A stretch of 12,514 bases of DNA, from the NCBI GenBank assembly GCA_031554725.1, contig JAVBUZ010000010.1:1-12514 (forward strand). Reading direction: 5' to 3'. Position numbers and translations under genes: made by a program. Shown here piece after piece: positions 6,621-12,514 of the stretch. Each line of letters begins with the position of its first letter. Position 1 is the stretch's first letter. The notes beneath the pieces are model-generated. The model saw only the letters and a list, made by a program, of their open reading frames with translations, had not been told where the DNA came from and did not search any database. Source of the DNA: JAVBUZ01 sp031554725 (lineage in GTDB: Bacteria; Bacillota; Clostridia; Lachnospirales; Lachnospiraceae).

Positions 6621-7826
6621 TTATAAAGTTTCGTAAGTATCTCTAATTGCCTTTATAAAGTCCAAACTATTTAAAACCACTGGATTTTCGCAAGTAGAAA
6701 TTAAAGCCAAGCTACCTGTCATTTTGCCATCTTCAATTGTTTTAATACATGCTTTTTCCATCTTGTCTGCATAAGCAATTAATTCTGAGTTGCCATCTAA
6801 TTCACCACGTTTTTTAAGCGCCCCTGTCCATGCAAAAATTGTTGCAACAGAATTGGTAGATGTTTGTTCTCCTTTTAAGTGCTTATAGTAATGACGTTGT
6901 ACCGTACCATGAGCAGCTTCATATTCATAAACACCACTTGGAGATACAAGAACGGAAGTCATCATCGATAAATCACCATAAGCAGTTGCCACCATGTCTG
7001 ACATAACATCTCCGTCATAGTTTTTACATGCCCAAATAAAGCCGCCTTCTGAACGAATAACTCTTGCCACTGCATCATCAATAAGGGTGTAGAAGTATTC
7101 AATACCCAGTTCTTCGAATTTCTGCTTATATTCGTTATCGTATATTTCCTGAAAAATATCTTTAAAGGTATGATCGTATTTTTTAGAAATGGTATCCTTT
7201 GTTGAAAACCATAGGTCTTGCTTTGTATCAACTGCATAGCTAAAGCATGATCTTGCAAAGCTGCTGATTGACTTTTCAGTGTTGTGCATTCCTTGTAAAA
7301 TACCAGCACCATTAAAGTTATGTATTAATTCTCTGGTTTCTGTGCCATCTAAAGCGGTAAAAACTAACTCTGCCTTTCCTGCACCTGGAACCTTGATTTC
7401 TGAGTTTTTGTATACATCACCATAAGCATGACGCGCAATCGTAATTGGCTTATTCCAGTTTTTTACATAAGGAACAATTCCTTTAACTAAAATAGGTGCG
7501 CGGAATACTGTACCATCTAAAATAGCACGAATGGTGCCATTTGGACTCTTCCACATTTCTTTTAAATCATATTCTGTCATTCTTGCTGCATTAGGTGTAA
7601 TGGTTGCACATTTTACAGCAACGCCGTATTTTAATGTTGCATTGGCAGAATCTACAGTTACCTGATCATTTGTTGCATTACGGTATTCTAATCCCAAGTC
7701 ATAATACTCTGTTTTTAGGTCAACAAATGGAAGAATTAGTTCATCTTTTATCATCTTCCATAAAATTCTTGTCATTTCGTCGCCATCCATTTCCACAAGT
7801 GGAGTCGTCATTTTAATTTTTTCCAT
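6621..7826 (-). CDS. icd: NADP-dependent isocitrate dehydrogenase (homodimeric, eukaryote-like type)
   Basis: Oxidative decarboxylation of isocitrate to 2-oxoglutarate with NADP+, a cytoplasmic step feeding glutamate synthesis. The 401-residue protein belongs to the subfamily that includes human IDH1 and clostridial enzymes, not the E. coli type. The substrate site is intact: S94, N96 and R100 in KSPNGTIR, R109, R132 in ARHAYGD, Y139 and K210. Metal-binding aspartates fall at D271/D273/D277 in NYDGDVMSD. NADP preference is indicated by HGTVQRH (306-312), whose R311 and H312 align with the residues that bind the 2'-phosphate. The ATG at 7826 has GAGG 7 nt upstream. It is the last gene of the citrate synthase-gntR-icd operon, 31 bp after the regulator's stop. 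A long hairpin element follows at 6473-6612. Aconitase, needed to link it to citrate synthase, is not in this window. Confidence 0.95.
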   Translation of the reverse strand: MEKIKMTTPLVEMDGDEMTRILWKMIKDELILPFVDLKTEYYDLGLEYRNATNDQVTVDSANATLKYGVAVKCATITPNAARMTEYDLKEMWKSPNGTIRAILDGTVFRAPILVKGIVPYVKNWNKPITIARHAYGDVYKNSEIKVPGAGKAELVFTALDGTETRELIHNFNGAGILQGMHNTEKSISSFARSCFSYAVDTKQDLWFSTKDTISKKYDHTFKDIFQEIYDNEYKQKFEELGIEYFYTLIDDAVARVIRSEGGFIWACKNYDGDVMSDMVATAYGDLSMMTSVLVSPSGVYEYEAAHGTVQRHYYKHLKGEQTSTNSVATIFAWTGALKKRGELDGNSELIAYADKMEKACIKTIEDGKMTGSLALISTCENPVVLNSLDFIKAIRDTYETL

Positions 7827-7857
7827 TTTTCAACCTCGTTTCTATTTACTTTTTTCT

Positions 7858-8553
7858 TTACTCTTTTTCAGTATGATATGCTTCATATAATCCGCTTTTA
7901 ACCATGTTTTGGTATGCATTAATCATATGGTCATTGGCTAACTTTTCTGCCATATCTGGATTTTTATCCTTAATAGCGTCTAAGATTAGCTCATGTTCAT
8001 GATTAGAAGCAGAACCTCTACTTATGGTAGCTAGTGTCTTCTTTCGTACACGAAGTACATATTGATGAAAGTCCTTTAATTGATGCTCTAGCATCTTGCT
8101 ATGGCACGCTTCATACATAATATCATGAAAACGATTATCTAGCTCTGCAAGCTGCTCCAAATGGCCCTTTTCAGCATGGAATTTAGCTAAGTAAACATTC
8201 TCTTCCATCTCTTCCATCTGCTCTTTTGTAATATGCTCCGTTGCCCATCTAGCACACAAACCTTCTAACAAAGAACGAATCACATAGATGTCCTTTACGT
8301 CATTTTCTGTAATTCCAGTTACATAAGCACCCTTATTTGGAATAATTTGAATTAGTCCTTCTAGCTCTAACTGTCTAAATGCTTCCCTTACAGGAGTTCT
8401 ACTAACTCCTAGTTCTTCTCCAATTGCAACTTCCTTTAATTCTTCGTGTTCTTCGTATTTACCACTTAGAATATCTTCTCTTAATTTGTGAAATACACGT
8501 CCTCTTAAGGAATACTTATCGGACACTTCCTGCTTCACATCATAACTGCCCAC
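7858..8553 (-). CDS. GntR-family regulator of the FadR/FCD subfamily
   Basis: A 231-residue ligand-responsive DNA-binding protein. The N-terminal winged helix spans about 15-80, with a typical GntR helix-turn-helix at 41-68 (EELGVSRTPVREAFRQLE) and wing IPNKGAYVTG. The C-terminal all-helical FCD domain keeps the likely metal-binding set D139, H143 (LDNRFHD), H187 (HEHEL) and H209 (NDHM). FCD proteins with these residues usually bind a metal and a carboxylate metabolite, so citrate, isocitrate or 2-oxoglutarate are plausible effectors here; this is inference. The start is GTG at 8553, chosen because GGAGG lies 7 nt upstream inside the end of the citrate synthase gene. Only 2 nt separate the two genes, suggesting translational coupling. 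Lying between two genes of the same pathway, it probably controls this operon through the palindromes at 10027-10077. Confidence 0.92.
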   Translation of the reverse strand: MGSYDVKQEVSDKYSLRGRVFHKLREDILSGKYEEHEELKEVAIGEELGVSRTPVREAFRQLELEGLIQIIPNKGAYVTGITENDVKDIYVIRSLLEGLCARWATEHITKEQMEEMEENVYLAKFHAEKGHLEQLAELDNRFHDIMYEACHSKMLEHQLKDFHQYVLRVRKKTLATISRGSASNHEHELILDAIKDKNPDMAEKLANDHMINAYQNMVKSGLYEAYHTEKE

Positions 8554-8555
8554 GA

Positions 8556-9971
8556 TTAATCCTCCAATGTAATATCTAATCTATTACATATTTTCTTTAT
8601 GCACTCAACAAGTTCTTCATCTGTCAGAACTGTGACTCTTCCTCCTGCAAATTCTTCATCCACCCATTGCTTGATTTCTTGCACTAATACGCTGTTTTTA
8701 TCTACTTGCTTTTCATCCTTTAGCTTGTAGTAAGTGTTAATCCAGTGTGCAATACCTGCAAGACCTGAGGTGTCTGAAACAGAGCAAAGAACAGGTCTGT
8801 TTAAAAACTTCTCTGTATCAAAGATATTATATATTTCTTCATTTTTCAAGAGGCCATCTGCATGAATTCCTGCTCTAGTTACATTAAAGTTCTTTCCTAC
8901 AAATGGTGTTCTCTCTGGTATCTTATATCCAAGCTCTTTTTCATAGTATTCTGCAAGCTCTGTAATAACAGTTGTGTCCATACCATTTAAGTCTCCACGA
9001 ATCTGAGCATATTCAAATACCATAGCTTCTAATGGGGTATTTCCTGTTCTTTCACCAATACCGAACAAAGAGGTATTGATACCTGCACAGCCATATAACC
9101 AAGCAGTTGTTGAGTTCGCTACTGCTTTATAAAAGTCATTATGTCCATGCCATTCAATAAGAGCATGTGGTACGCCTGCATGTGTATGGATTGCATAAAT
9201 GATTCCCTGAACACTTCTTGGAATTACGGCACCAGGAAAGTTTACACCATATCCCATGGTATCGCAAGCACGTATCTTAATTGGAATCTTATATTCTTCC
9301 ATAAGCTTCATTAATTCCAAGCAAAATGGAACAACAAAACCATAAATATCGGCTCTAGTAATATCTTCCAAATGACATCTAGGACTAATGCCTTCGTCTA
9401 AGCATTCTTTGATTACACTTAAATAGTGCTCTAGCGCTTGCTTTCTTGTCATTTTTAGCTTCATAAAAATATGATAATCAGAACAACTTACTAAAATACC
9501 GGTTTCTTTCATCCCGATTTCTTTTACAAGCTTAAAGTCTTCTCTACTAGCTCTAATCCAGCTAGTAACTTCTGGAAATTCGTATCCTCTTTCCATACAT
9601 TTGTAAACTGCATCCCTATCCTTCTTACTATATAAGAAAAACTCTGATGCACGAACCATACCATTTGGTCCGCCTAATCTATGTAGGTAATCAAAAATTG
9701 TAACAATCTGCTGCGTTGTATATGGTGCACGTGATTGTTGTCCATCACGGAAGGTAGTATCTGTAATCCAAATTTCCTTTGGCATGTTATGAGGTACTAT
9801 TCTATCATTAAAAGGAATTTTGGGAATTTCAGAATATGGAAACATATTACGGAATACATTAGGCTTTTGTACATCGTCCAATATATACATATGTTCCTCA
9901 ATTTCTAATAGATTATTTCTATCATTCATCGTAACTGGGCGGTTTTGAAATGTTTCGTCTTCTCTTTTCAT
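8556..9971 (-). CDS. Re-type citrate synthase (DRE-TIM metallolyase family)
   Basis: The 471-residue protein belongs to the isopropylmalate/homocitrate synthase (DRE-TIM) superfamily. DTTFRDGQQ (71-79) supplies the arginine and metal-binding Asp, HGHND (275-279) the metal-binding histidines, and GIGERTGNTPLE (304-315) a conserved loop. The N-terminal extension (about 1-65) and overall sequence resemble the Clostridium kluyveri Re-citrate synthase group, which makes citrate from oxaloacetate and acetyl-CoA with the opposite stereochemistry to ordinary citrate synthase. Linkage to isocitrate dehydrogenase supports this over isopropylmalate or homocitrate synthesis. The C-terminal part (after about 390) is short and lacks the LeuA regulatory domain, so leucine feedback is unlikely. 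The ATG at 9971 has AAGGA 6 nt upstream. It is the first gene of a three-gene operon behind a near-consensus promoter and palindromic operator. Homocitrate synthase remains the main alternative. Confidence 0.82.
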   Translation of the reverse strand: MKREDETFQNRPVTMNDRNNLLEIEEHMYILDDVQKPNVFRNMFPYSEIPKIPFNDRIVPHNMPKEIWITDTTFRDGQQSRAPYTTQQIVTIFDYLHRLGGPNGMVRASEFFLYSKKDRDAVYKCMERGYEFPEVTSWIRASREDFKLVKEIGMKETGILVSCSDYHIFMKLKMTRKQALEHYLSVIKECLDEGISPRCHLEDITRADIYGFVVPFCLELMKLMEEYKIPIKIRACDTMGYGVNFPGAVIPRSVQGIIYAIHTHAGVPHALIEWHGHNDFYKAVANSTTAWLYGCAGINTSLFGIGERTGNTPLEAMVFEYAQIRGDLNGMDTTVITELAEYYEKELGYKIPERTPFVGKNFNVTRAGIHADGLLKNEEIYNIFDTEKFLNRPVLCSVSDTSGLAGIAHWINTYYKLKDEKQVDKNSVLVQEIKQWVDEEFAGGRVTVLTDEELVECIKKICNRLDITLED

Positions 9972-10026
9972 ATTTTATCCTTCTAGCTCCTTTATCTACT
10001 ATTTCTATATCATTTAATGCATTAAC

Positions 10027-10038
10027 ATTGTACACAAT
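10027..10038. promoter_or_regulatory. second GntR-type operator candidate in the citrate operon leader
   Basis: ATTGTACACAAT differs from the core of the main palindrome (ATTGTATACAAT) at one of 12 positions. Its centre lies 27 bp from the first, inside the expected 5' leader. It keeps the GT-AC half-sites usual for GntR operators. A pair of sites would suit cooperative binding or a roadblock to transcription. Confidence 0.5.
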
Positions 10039-10041
10039 AAT

Positions 10042-10077
10042 ACATCTCGTATAATTGTATACAATCATACGAGATGT
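10042..10077. promoter_or_regulatory. 36-bp palindromic operator over the citrate operon promoter
   Basis: Arms ACATCTCGTAT (10042-10052) and ATACGAGATGT (10067-10077) flank a perfect palindromic core ATTGTATACAAT (10054-10065); only the pair 10053/10066 fails to match. The core fits the general GntR operator form (GT-N-N-AC). The element covers the promoter spacer, the -10 box and the expected start point, so a bound protein should repress. The GntR protein encoded in the operon is the obvious ligand. In RNA read through from the protease gene it would form a strong hairpin, though no good T-run follows it. Confidence 0.65.
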
Positions 10078-10082
10078 GTCAA
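10054..10082 (-). promoter_or_regulatory. SigA-type promoter for the citrate synthase-gntR-icd operon
   Basis: Minus-strand TTGACA (10077-10082), a 17-bp spacer and TACAAT (10054-10059). The -35 is perfect and the -10 matches 5 of 6. Transcription should begin near 10047, giving a leader of about 75 nt before the ATG at 9971. The -10 and spacer lie inside the palindromic operator. Confidence 0.7.
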
Positions 10083-10096
10083 TAGGGAATATATTT

Positions 10097-11008
10097 TTAT
10101 TGTAATAATCTTGCTACATGAACCATTCCATACCCTTGTTTATACCAAGGGTCTCCTAAATCTGTGGCCGAATACAATATTTTCTTTTTTGCCAACTCAT
10201 TATTTATTTCCGGATTCTTTTGCAAAAGCAAAGAAAGCGCACCAGAAACAATGGGTGTTGCCATTGATGTTCCGCTCTTTTTCACATAACTATTTGTGTA
10301 TCCCTTTAGTGTCTTTCTACATCGAACATCACAGGATACAATTTCTGTTCCCGGTGCTACAATATCCGGCTTTCTTATTGTATCCATTAAGGAGCCTCTG
10401 CCAGAATACGTTTCGCATCGATTTGCCATATTTTTAAAGTATTCGCCATCATGACAACCTACGGTTATTAATCTAGGGCTAGTTCCTAACGGCGAAATTG
10501 TATCCCATGCCGGCCCGCCATTTCCTGCTGCACACACAACAAGCAGTCCCATATCCCATGCATTTTCCAGCCACATTCGAATGGCTGTTTCCTTTTCTTT
10601 ATTTTGGAGCTCTCCAATTCCTATGGAAATGTTTAAAATTCTTATATCATATTTTTTTCTGCTTTCAATAACCCATCTAATTCCGGCTATCATTGCTTCT
10701 ACACTACCATTTCCGTACTCATCTAATACTTTTCCTACTATTAAATTTGTATAAGGTGAAATCCCCTTAAACTTTCCATCTGATAGTTTTCCACTGCCTC
10801 CTGCAATTCCACAAACATGGGTTCCGTGCCCGCTATCGTCATATATCATATTTCTATTATGAACAAAATCCTTAAAGTCTAATATACGTCCAGTGAAATC
10901 AGGATGTTTGCCTACACCTGTATCTAATACAGCTATTGTCCCTCTTCGTCTTGGCTCATTCATGACAAATGCTTCCTCACAAGCGATTTGTCCCCTTACC
11001 CTGAACAT
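10097..11008 (-). CDS. subtilisin-like (S8) serine protease without signal peptide
   Basis: A compact S8 peptidase with the full catalytic set. Numbered from the GTG at 11020, these are Asp33 (AVLDTGV), His65 (DDSGHGTHVCG), oxyanion Asn167 (AAGNGG) and Ser252 (KSGTSMATP). There is no signal peptide, propeptide or anchor, as in intracellular subtilisins and AprX-like proteases, so a cytoplasmic role is likely. I place the start at the ATG at 11008 (303 residues) because a GGGGTG ribosome binding site lies 9 nt upstream. The GTG at 11020 has no binding site and lies in a hairpin stem. A further ATG at 10963 has GAGG upstream but would cut into the conserved region before the catalytic Asp. It follows the LRR surface protein gene on the same strand with a 69-bp gap. 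A promoter of its own is not obvious. Substrates are unknown. Confidence 0.88.
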   Translation of the reverse strand: MFRVRGQIACEEAFVMNEPRRRGTIAVLDTGVGKHPDFTGRILDFKDFVHNRNMIYDDSGHGTHVCGIAGGSGKLSDGKFKGISPYTNLIVGKVLDEYGNGSVEAMIAGIRWVIESRKKYDIRILNISIGIGELQNKEKETAIRMWLENAWDMGLLVVCAAGNGGPAWDTISPLGTSPRLITVGCHDGEYFKNMANRCETYSGRGSLMDTIRKPDIVAPGTEIVSCDVRCRKTLKGYTNSYVKKSGTSMATPIVSGALSLLLQKNPEINNELAKKKILYSATDLGDPWYKQGYGMVHVARLLQ

Positions 11009-11011
11009 AAC

Positions 11012-11057
11012 AAATAACACCCCGGCTTTTTTCTTATCATATGCCGAGGTGTTATTT
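11012..11057 (-). terminator. hairpin between LRR gene and protease: weak terminator or RBS-masking element
   Basis: Arms 11012-11026 and 11043-11057 form a 15-bp stem with a 16-nt loop. In minus-strand RNA every position pairs, with one G-U wobble; in plus-strand RNA there would be an A-C mismatch, so the minus strand is the likely functional one. It lies 20 bp past the LRR stop codon. The 3' arm ends in GTGTTATTT, a poor U-tract, and contains the GGGGTG that probably serves the protease start at 11008. Confidence 0.55.
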
Positions 11058-11077
11058 TTTGTACTTAGCCCATTATT

Positions 11078-12514
11078 CTATTTTTTACTTTTGTAATTTC
11101 TTGGTTTACTAAAAAAAACCAAGACTGCCAAGCTAAATAACCCGATTGCCCAAAACCATTTTGGATGAATATTTTCACCGGTATCTGGCGAAGCATCCAT
11201 TCCACCTTCTACAACATGTCCACTTGCCAAATAAACAGAAACGGCAGATACATGATTCGTTTCAAAGGTAATATATCCATCCTTTACATATCTAAAGGAT
11301 ATACTTTCTAATTGTCCATTTGAATCCACTGTCACAACACGAACACTTTGATTTTGCATTGCCAATGGAAGCTGCATCGTTACCGCCAATTTTGCATTTC
11401 CTAGTTTTGTAAGCGAAACTCCTGATAACTTATCTACCAATATCATATCAAAGCTAATTGCTACTTGTGGTAATTTTTCCTTATAGACTGCTTGATATCC
11501 CCTTTTTATACTCTCATTTGCTTCTTCACTATCTATAAGCTTCAAATAGTAAAAACTATCATTACCTTCAAGTATCGCTGATACCTTCGCATCCTTTGAA
11601 AGCACCTCCGCCTCATTTATAACAGTGATTTCTCCTTGCACAATGGTGTTTTCCCTCTCTTTTGCATAGGAAACTATTTTATCAACGCCTTCTAGCTTAT
11701 AAGCCTTCTTGTCAATGTATATATATTCTGGTATATAAGTATTTTCAAGTTCTTCCATTGTTAAATTAGAAGATAGTGCTTTTACAATTCCATTTTCTTT
11801 CGAACTGATATAGGCAACAATCCCCCTAAATCCGTATGCCTCGCTATCTAGCACTGTTCCTGCCAGTTTTTCTACTGTCATTGTCTTATCTACGATTGCA
11901 AACAGAACATCCTCTAGTACCAAGCCTCTATTTTCTTCACTTGAAAGTCTTGTTGCTGTTTCTTCATAGGAAATAACAGGCAAATTCTCTGTATGTTCAA
12001 ACACTACCACCTTTTGTGATACACTTCTATTGGTATCACTATAGTCAATGGTCTTTAACCCTATCGTCTTTATGCTTGAAGTAACATGAAAGGTTTCAAG
12101 TATACAGCCCGCAAATGCGCCATCTGCAATTTCTTCTACATACTTTCCGCCCGAAATATAATTTAGATTTTTGCAGCCACTAAAGGCATCCTCACCAATA
12201 CGTTTTAAGGAATCCGGTAAGTTAACGCTGCCTATTCTTATATTGTTTTTAAATACTTCTGGCGCAATCTGCTTTACATTATTTGGTATTGTAATAACGC
12301 CACCACTTCCTCTGTATGCAAGAAGAATGCCATCACCTACGATTAGATATTCCTCTTTTCCGCCAGCAAGCCAATTTTCCATCCATAAAGATTTATCAAA
12401 GGCTTTTGGAGCAATTTTTGAAACCGTTTTGGGGATTTTAACATCACGCAAATCATCACAGTGGTAAAAAGCCCCATATCCAATTTCTGTTACCCCTTCT
12501 GGTATTTCAATACT
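11078..12514 (-). CDS. BspA-like leucine-rich-repeat surface protein with SPDTG sorting signal, 3' part only
   Basis: The reading frame is open to the right edge, so the true start lies outside the window; 478 C-terminal residues are visible. Residues 1 to about 165 contain LRR_5 (BspA-type) repeats, recognisable as IPEGVTEIGYGAF, IPKTVSKIAPKAF, IPNNVKQIAPEVF and LPDSLKRIGEDAFSGC. Such repeats often mediate adhesion. A middle region of about 200 residues is unassigned. Residues about 365-432 resemble a beta-rich domain common near the C-terminus of clostridial surface proteins (ITFETNHVSAVSVY). The end is a cell-wall sorting signal: SPDTG (442-446, bases 11177-11191), a hydrophobic helix (about 453-468) and a basic tail (KPRNYKSKK). 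SPxTG is the type recognised by Clostridioides-like class B sortases. A signal peptide would lie upstream. A subtilase gene follows on the same strand. Confidence 0.88.
   Translation of the reverse strand, partial: SIEIPEGVTEIGYGAFYHCDDLRDVKIPKTVSKIAPKAFDKSLWMENWLAGGKEEYLIVGDGILLAYRGSGGVITIPNNVKQIAPEVFKNNIRIGSVNLPDSLKRIGEDAFSGCKNLNYISGGKYVEEIADGAFAGCILETFHVTSSIKTIGLKTIDYSDTNRSVSQKVVVFEHTENLPVISYEETATRLSSEENRGLVLEDVLFAIVDKTMTVEKLAGTVLDSEAYGFRGIVAYISSKENGIVKALSSNLTMEELENTYIPEYIYIDKKAYKLEGVDKIVSYAKERENTIVQGEITVINEAEVLSKDAKVSAILEGNDSFYYLKLIDSEEANESIKRGYQAVYKEKLPQVAISFDMILVDKLSGVSLTKLGNAKLAVTMQLPLAMQNQSVRVVTVDSNGQLESISFRYVKDGYITFETNHVSAVSVYLASGHVVEGGMDASPDTGENIHPKWFWAIGLFSLAVLVFFSKPRNYKSKK

Noticed and set aside
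6962..7312. Second minus-strand open frame inside icd
   Set aside because: It is an alternative frame wholly within a strongly conserved enzyme gene, with low-complexity translation and no ribosome binding site. It is not a frameshift, because icd is complete.
8556..9971. Annotation as 2-isopropylmalate synthase
   Set aside because: There is no LeuA C-terminal regulatory domain and no leucine genes nearby; linkage to isocitrate dehydrogenase and the long N-terminal extension fit Re-citrate synthase better.
11018..11020. GTG as the start of the protease
   Set aside because: It has no ribosome binding site and lies in a hairpin stem; ATG at 11008 has a GGGGTG at suitable spacing.
11012..11060. 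Plus-strand terminator with a six-T tract
   Set aside because: No plus-strand gene lies upstream, and the stem has an A-C mismatch in plus-strand RNA that becomes a G-U pair in minus-strand RNA.
12449..12451. TTG as the start of the LRR protein
   Set aside because: The frame stays open to the window edge and the extra residues (IPEGVTEIGYGAF and following) form another LRR repeat, so the gene is cut by the window and does not start here.

Overview
The window looks like chromosomal DNA of a low-GC, Gram-positive anaerobe of the Clostridia, most likely a Lachnospiraceae relative. The evidence is the low GC content, strong GGAGG-type ribosome binding sites with about 7 nt spacing, frequent GTG starts, a Rex redox regulator, a Re-type citrate synthase in place of the usual enzyme, and a BspA-like leucine-rich-repeat surface protein with an SPDTG sorting signal. 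Family assignments come from recognised motifs, not from database searches. All genes are on the minus strand except one ABC-F ATPase.

Layout in order of coordinates: (1) 1-509, the 5' part of a CNNM/DUF21 (HlyC/CorC-like) membrane protein with its own promoter. (2) 601-2156, alr followed by a MazF/EndoA-type toxin, with no antitoxin gene between them. (3) 2285-3640, rex followed by a coiled-coil protein of unknown function, closed by a clear intrinsic terminator. (4) 3641-3804, a divergent promoter region whose two -35 boxes form one palindrome and serve rex on one side and a YdiF-like ABC-F ATPase (3805-5718) on the other. (5) 5719-6620, two long-hairpin repeat elements sharing an identical 19-bp core in opposite orientation. 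They flank a small membrane-anchored protein that looks like an XRE regulator with most of its DNA-binding domain missing. (6) 6621-10082, a compact operon of Re-citrate synthase, GntR/FadR-type regulator and NADP isocitrate dehydrogenase. It is preceded by a near-consensus promoter overlaid by a 36-bp palindrome with a GTATAC core, and by a second, closely similar site. (7) 10097-12514, a subtilisin-like protease without an export signal, downstream of the 3' part of a sortase-anchored LRR surface protein. The two are separated by a hairpin that would bury the protease's likely ribosome binding site.

How the genes may work together: citrate synthase and isocitrate dehydrogenase are the first and third steps of the oxidative half-TCA branch from oxaloacetate and acetyl-CoA to 2-oxoglutarate, and hence glutamate. 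The co-encoded GntR protein is the obvious candidate to repress its own operon at the palindromic sites. Aconitase is not in the window. Rex and the ABC-F factor tie redox sensing and translation into one divergent control region. The most novel-looking items are the hairpin repeat pair and the gutted regulator between them, the palindromic operator of the citrate operon, and the MazF gene without a partner. No RNA gene, CRISPR array or insertion sequence with a transposase was seen, and no gene-free stretch exceeds 300 bases.
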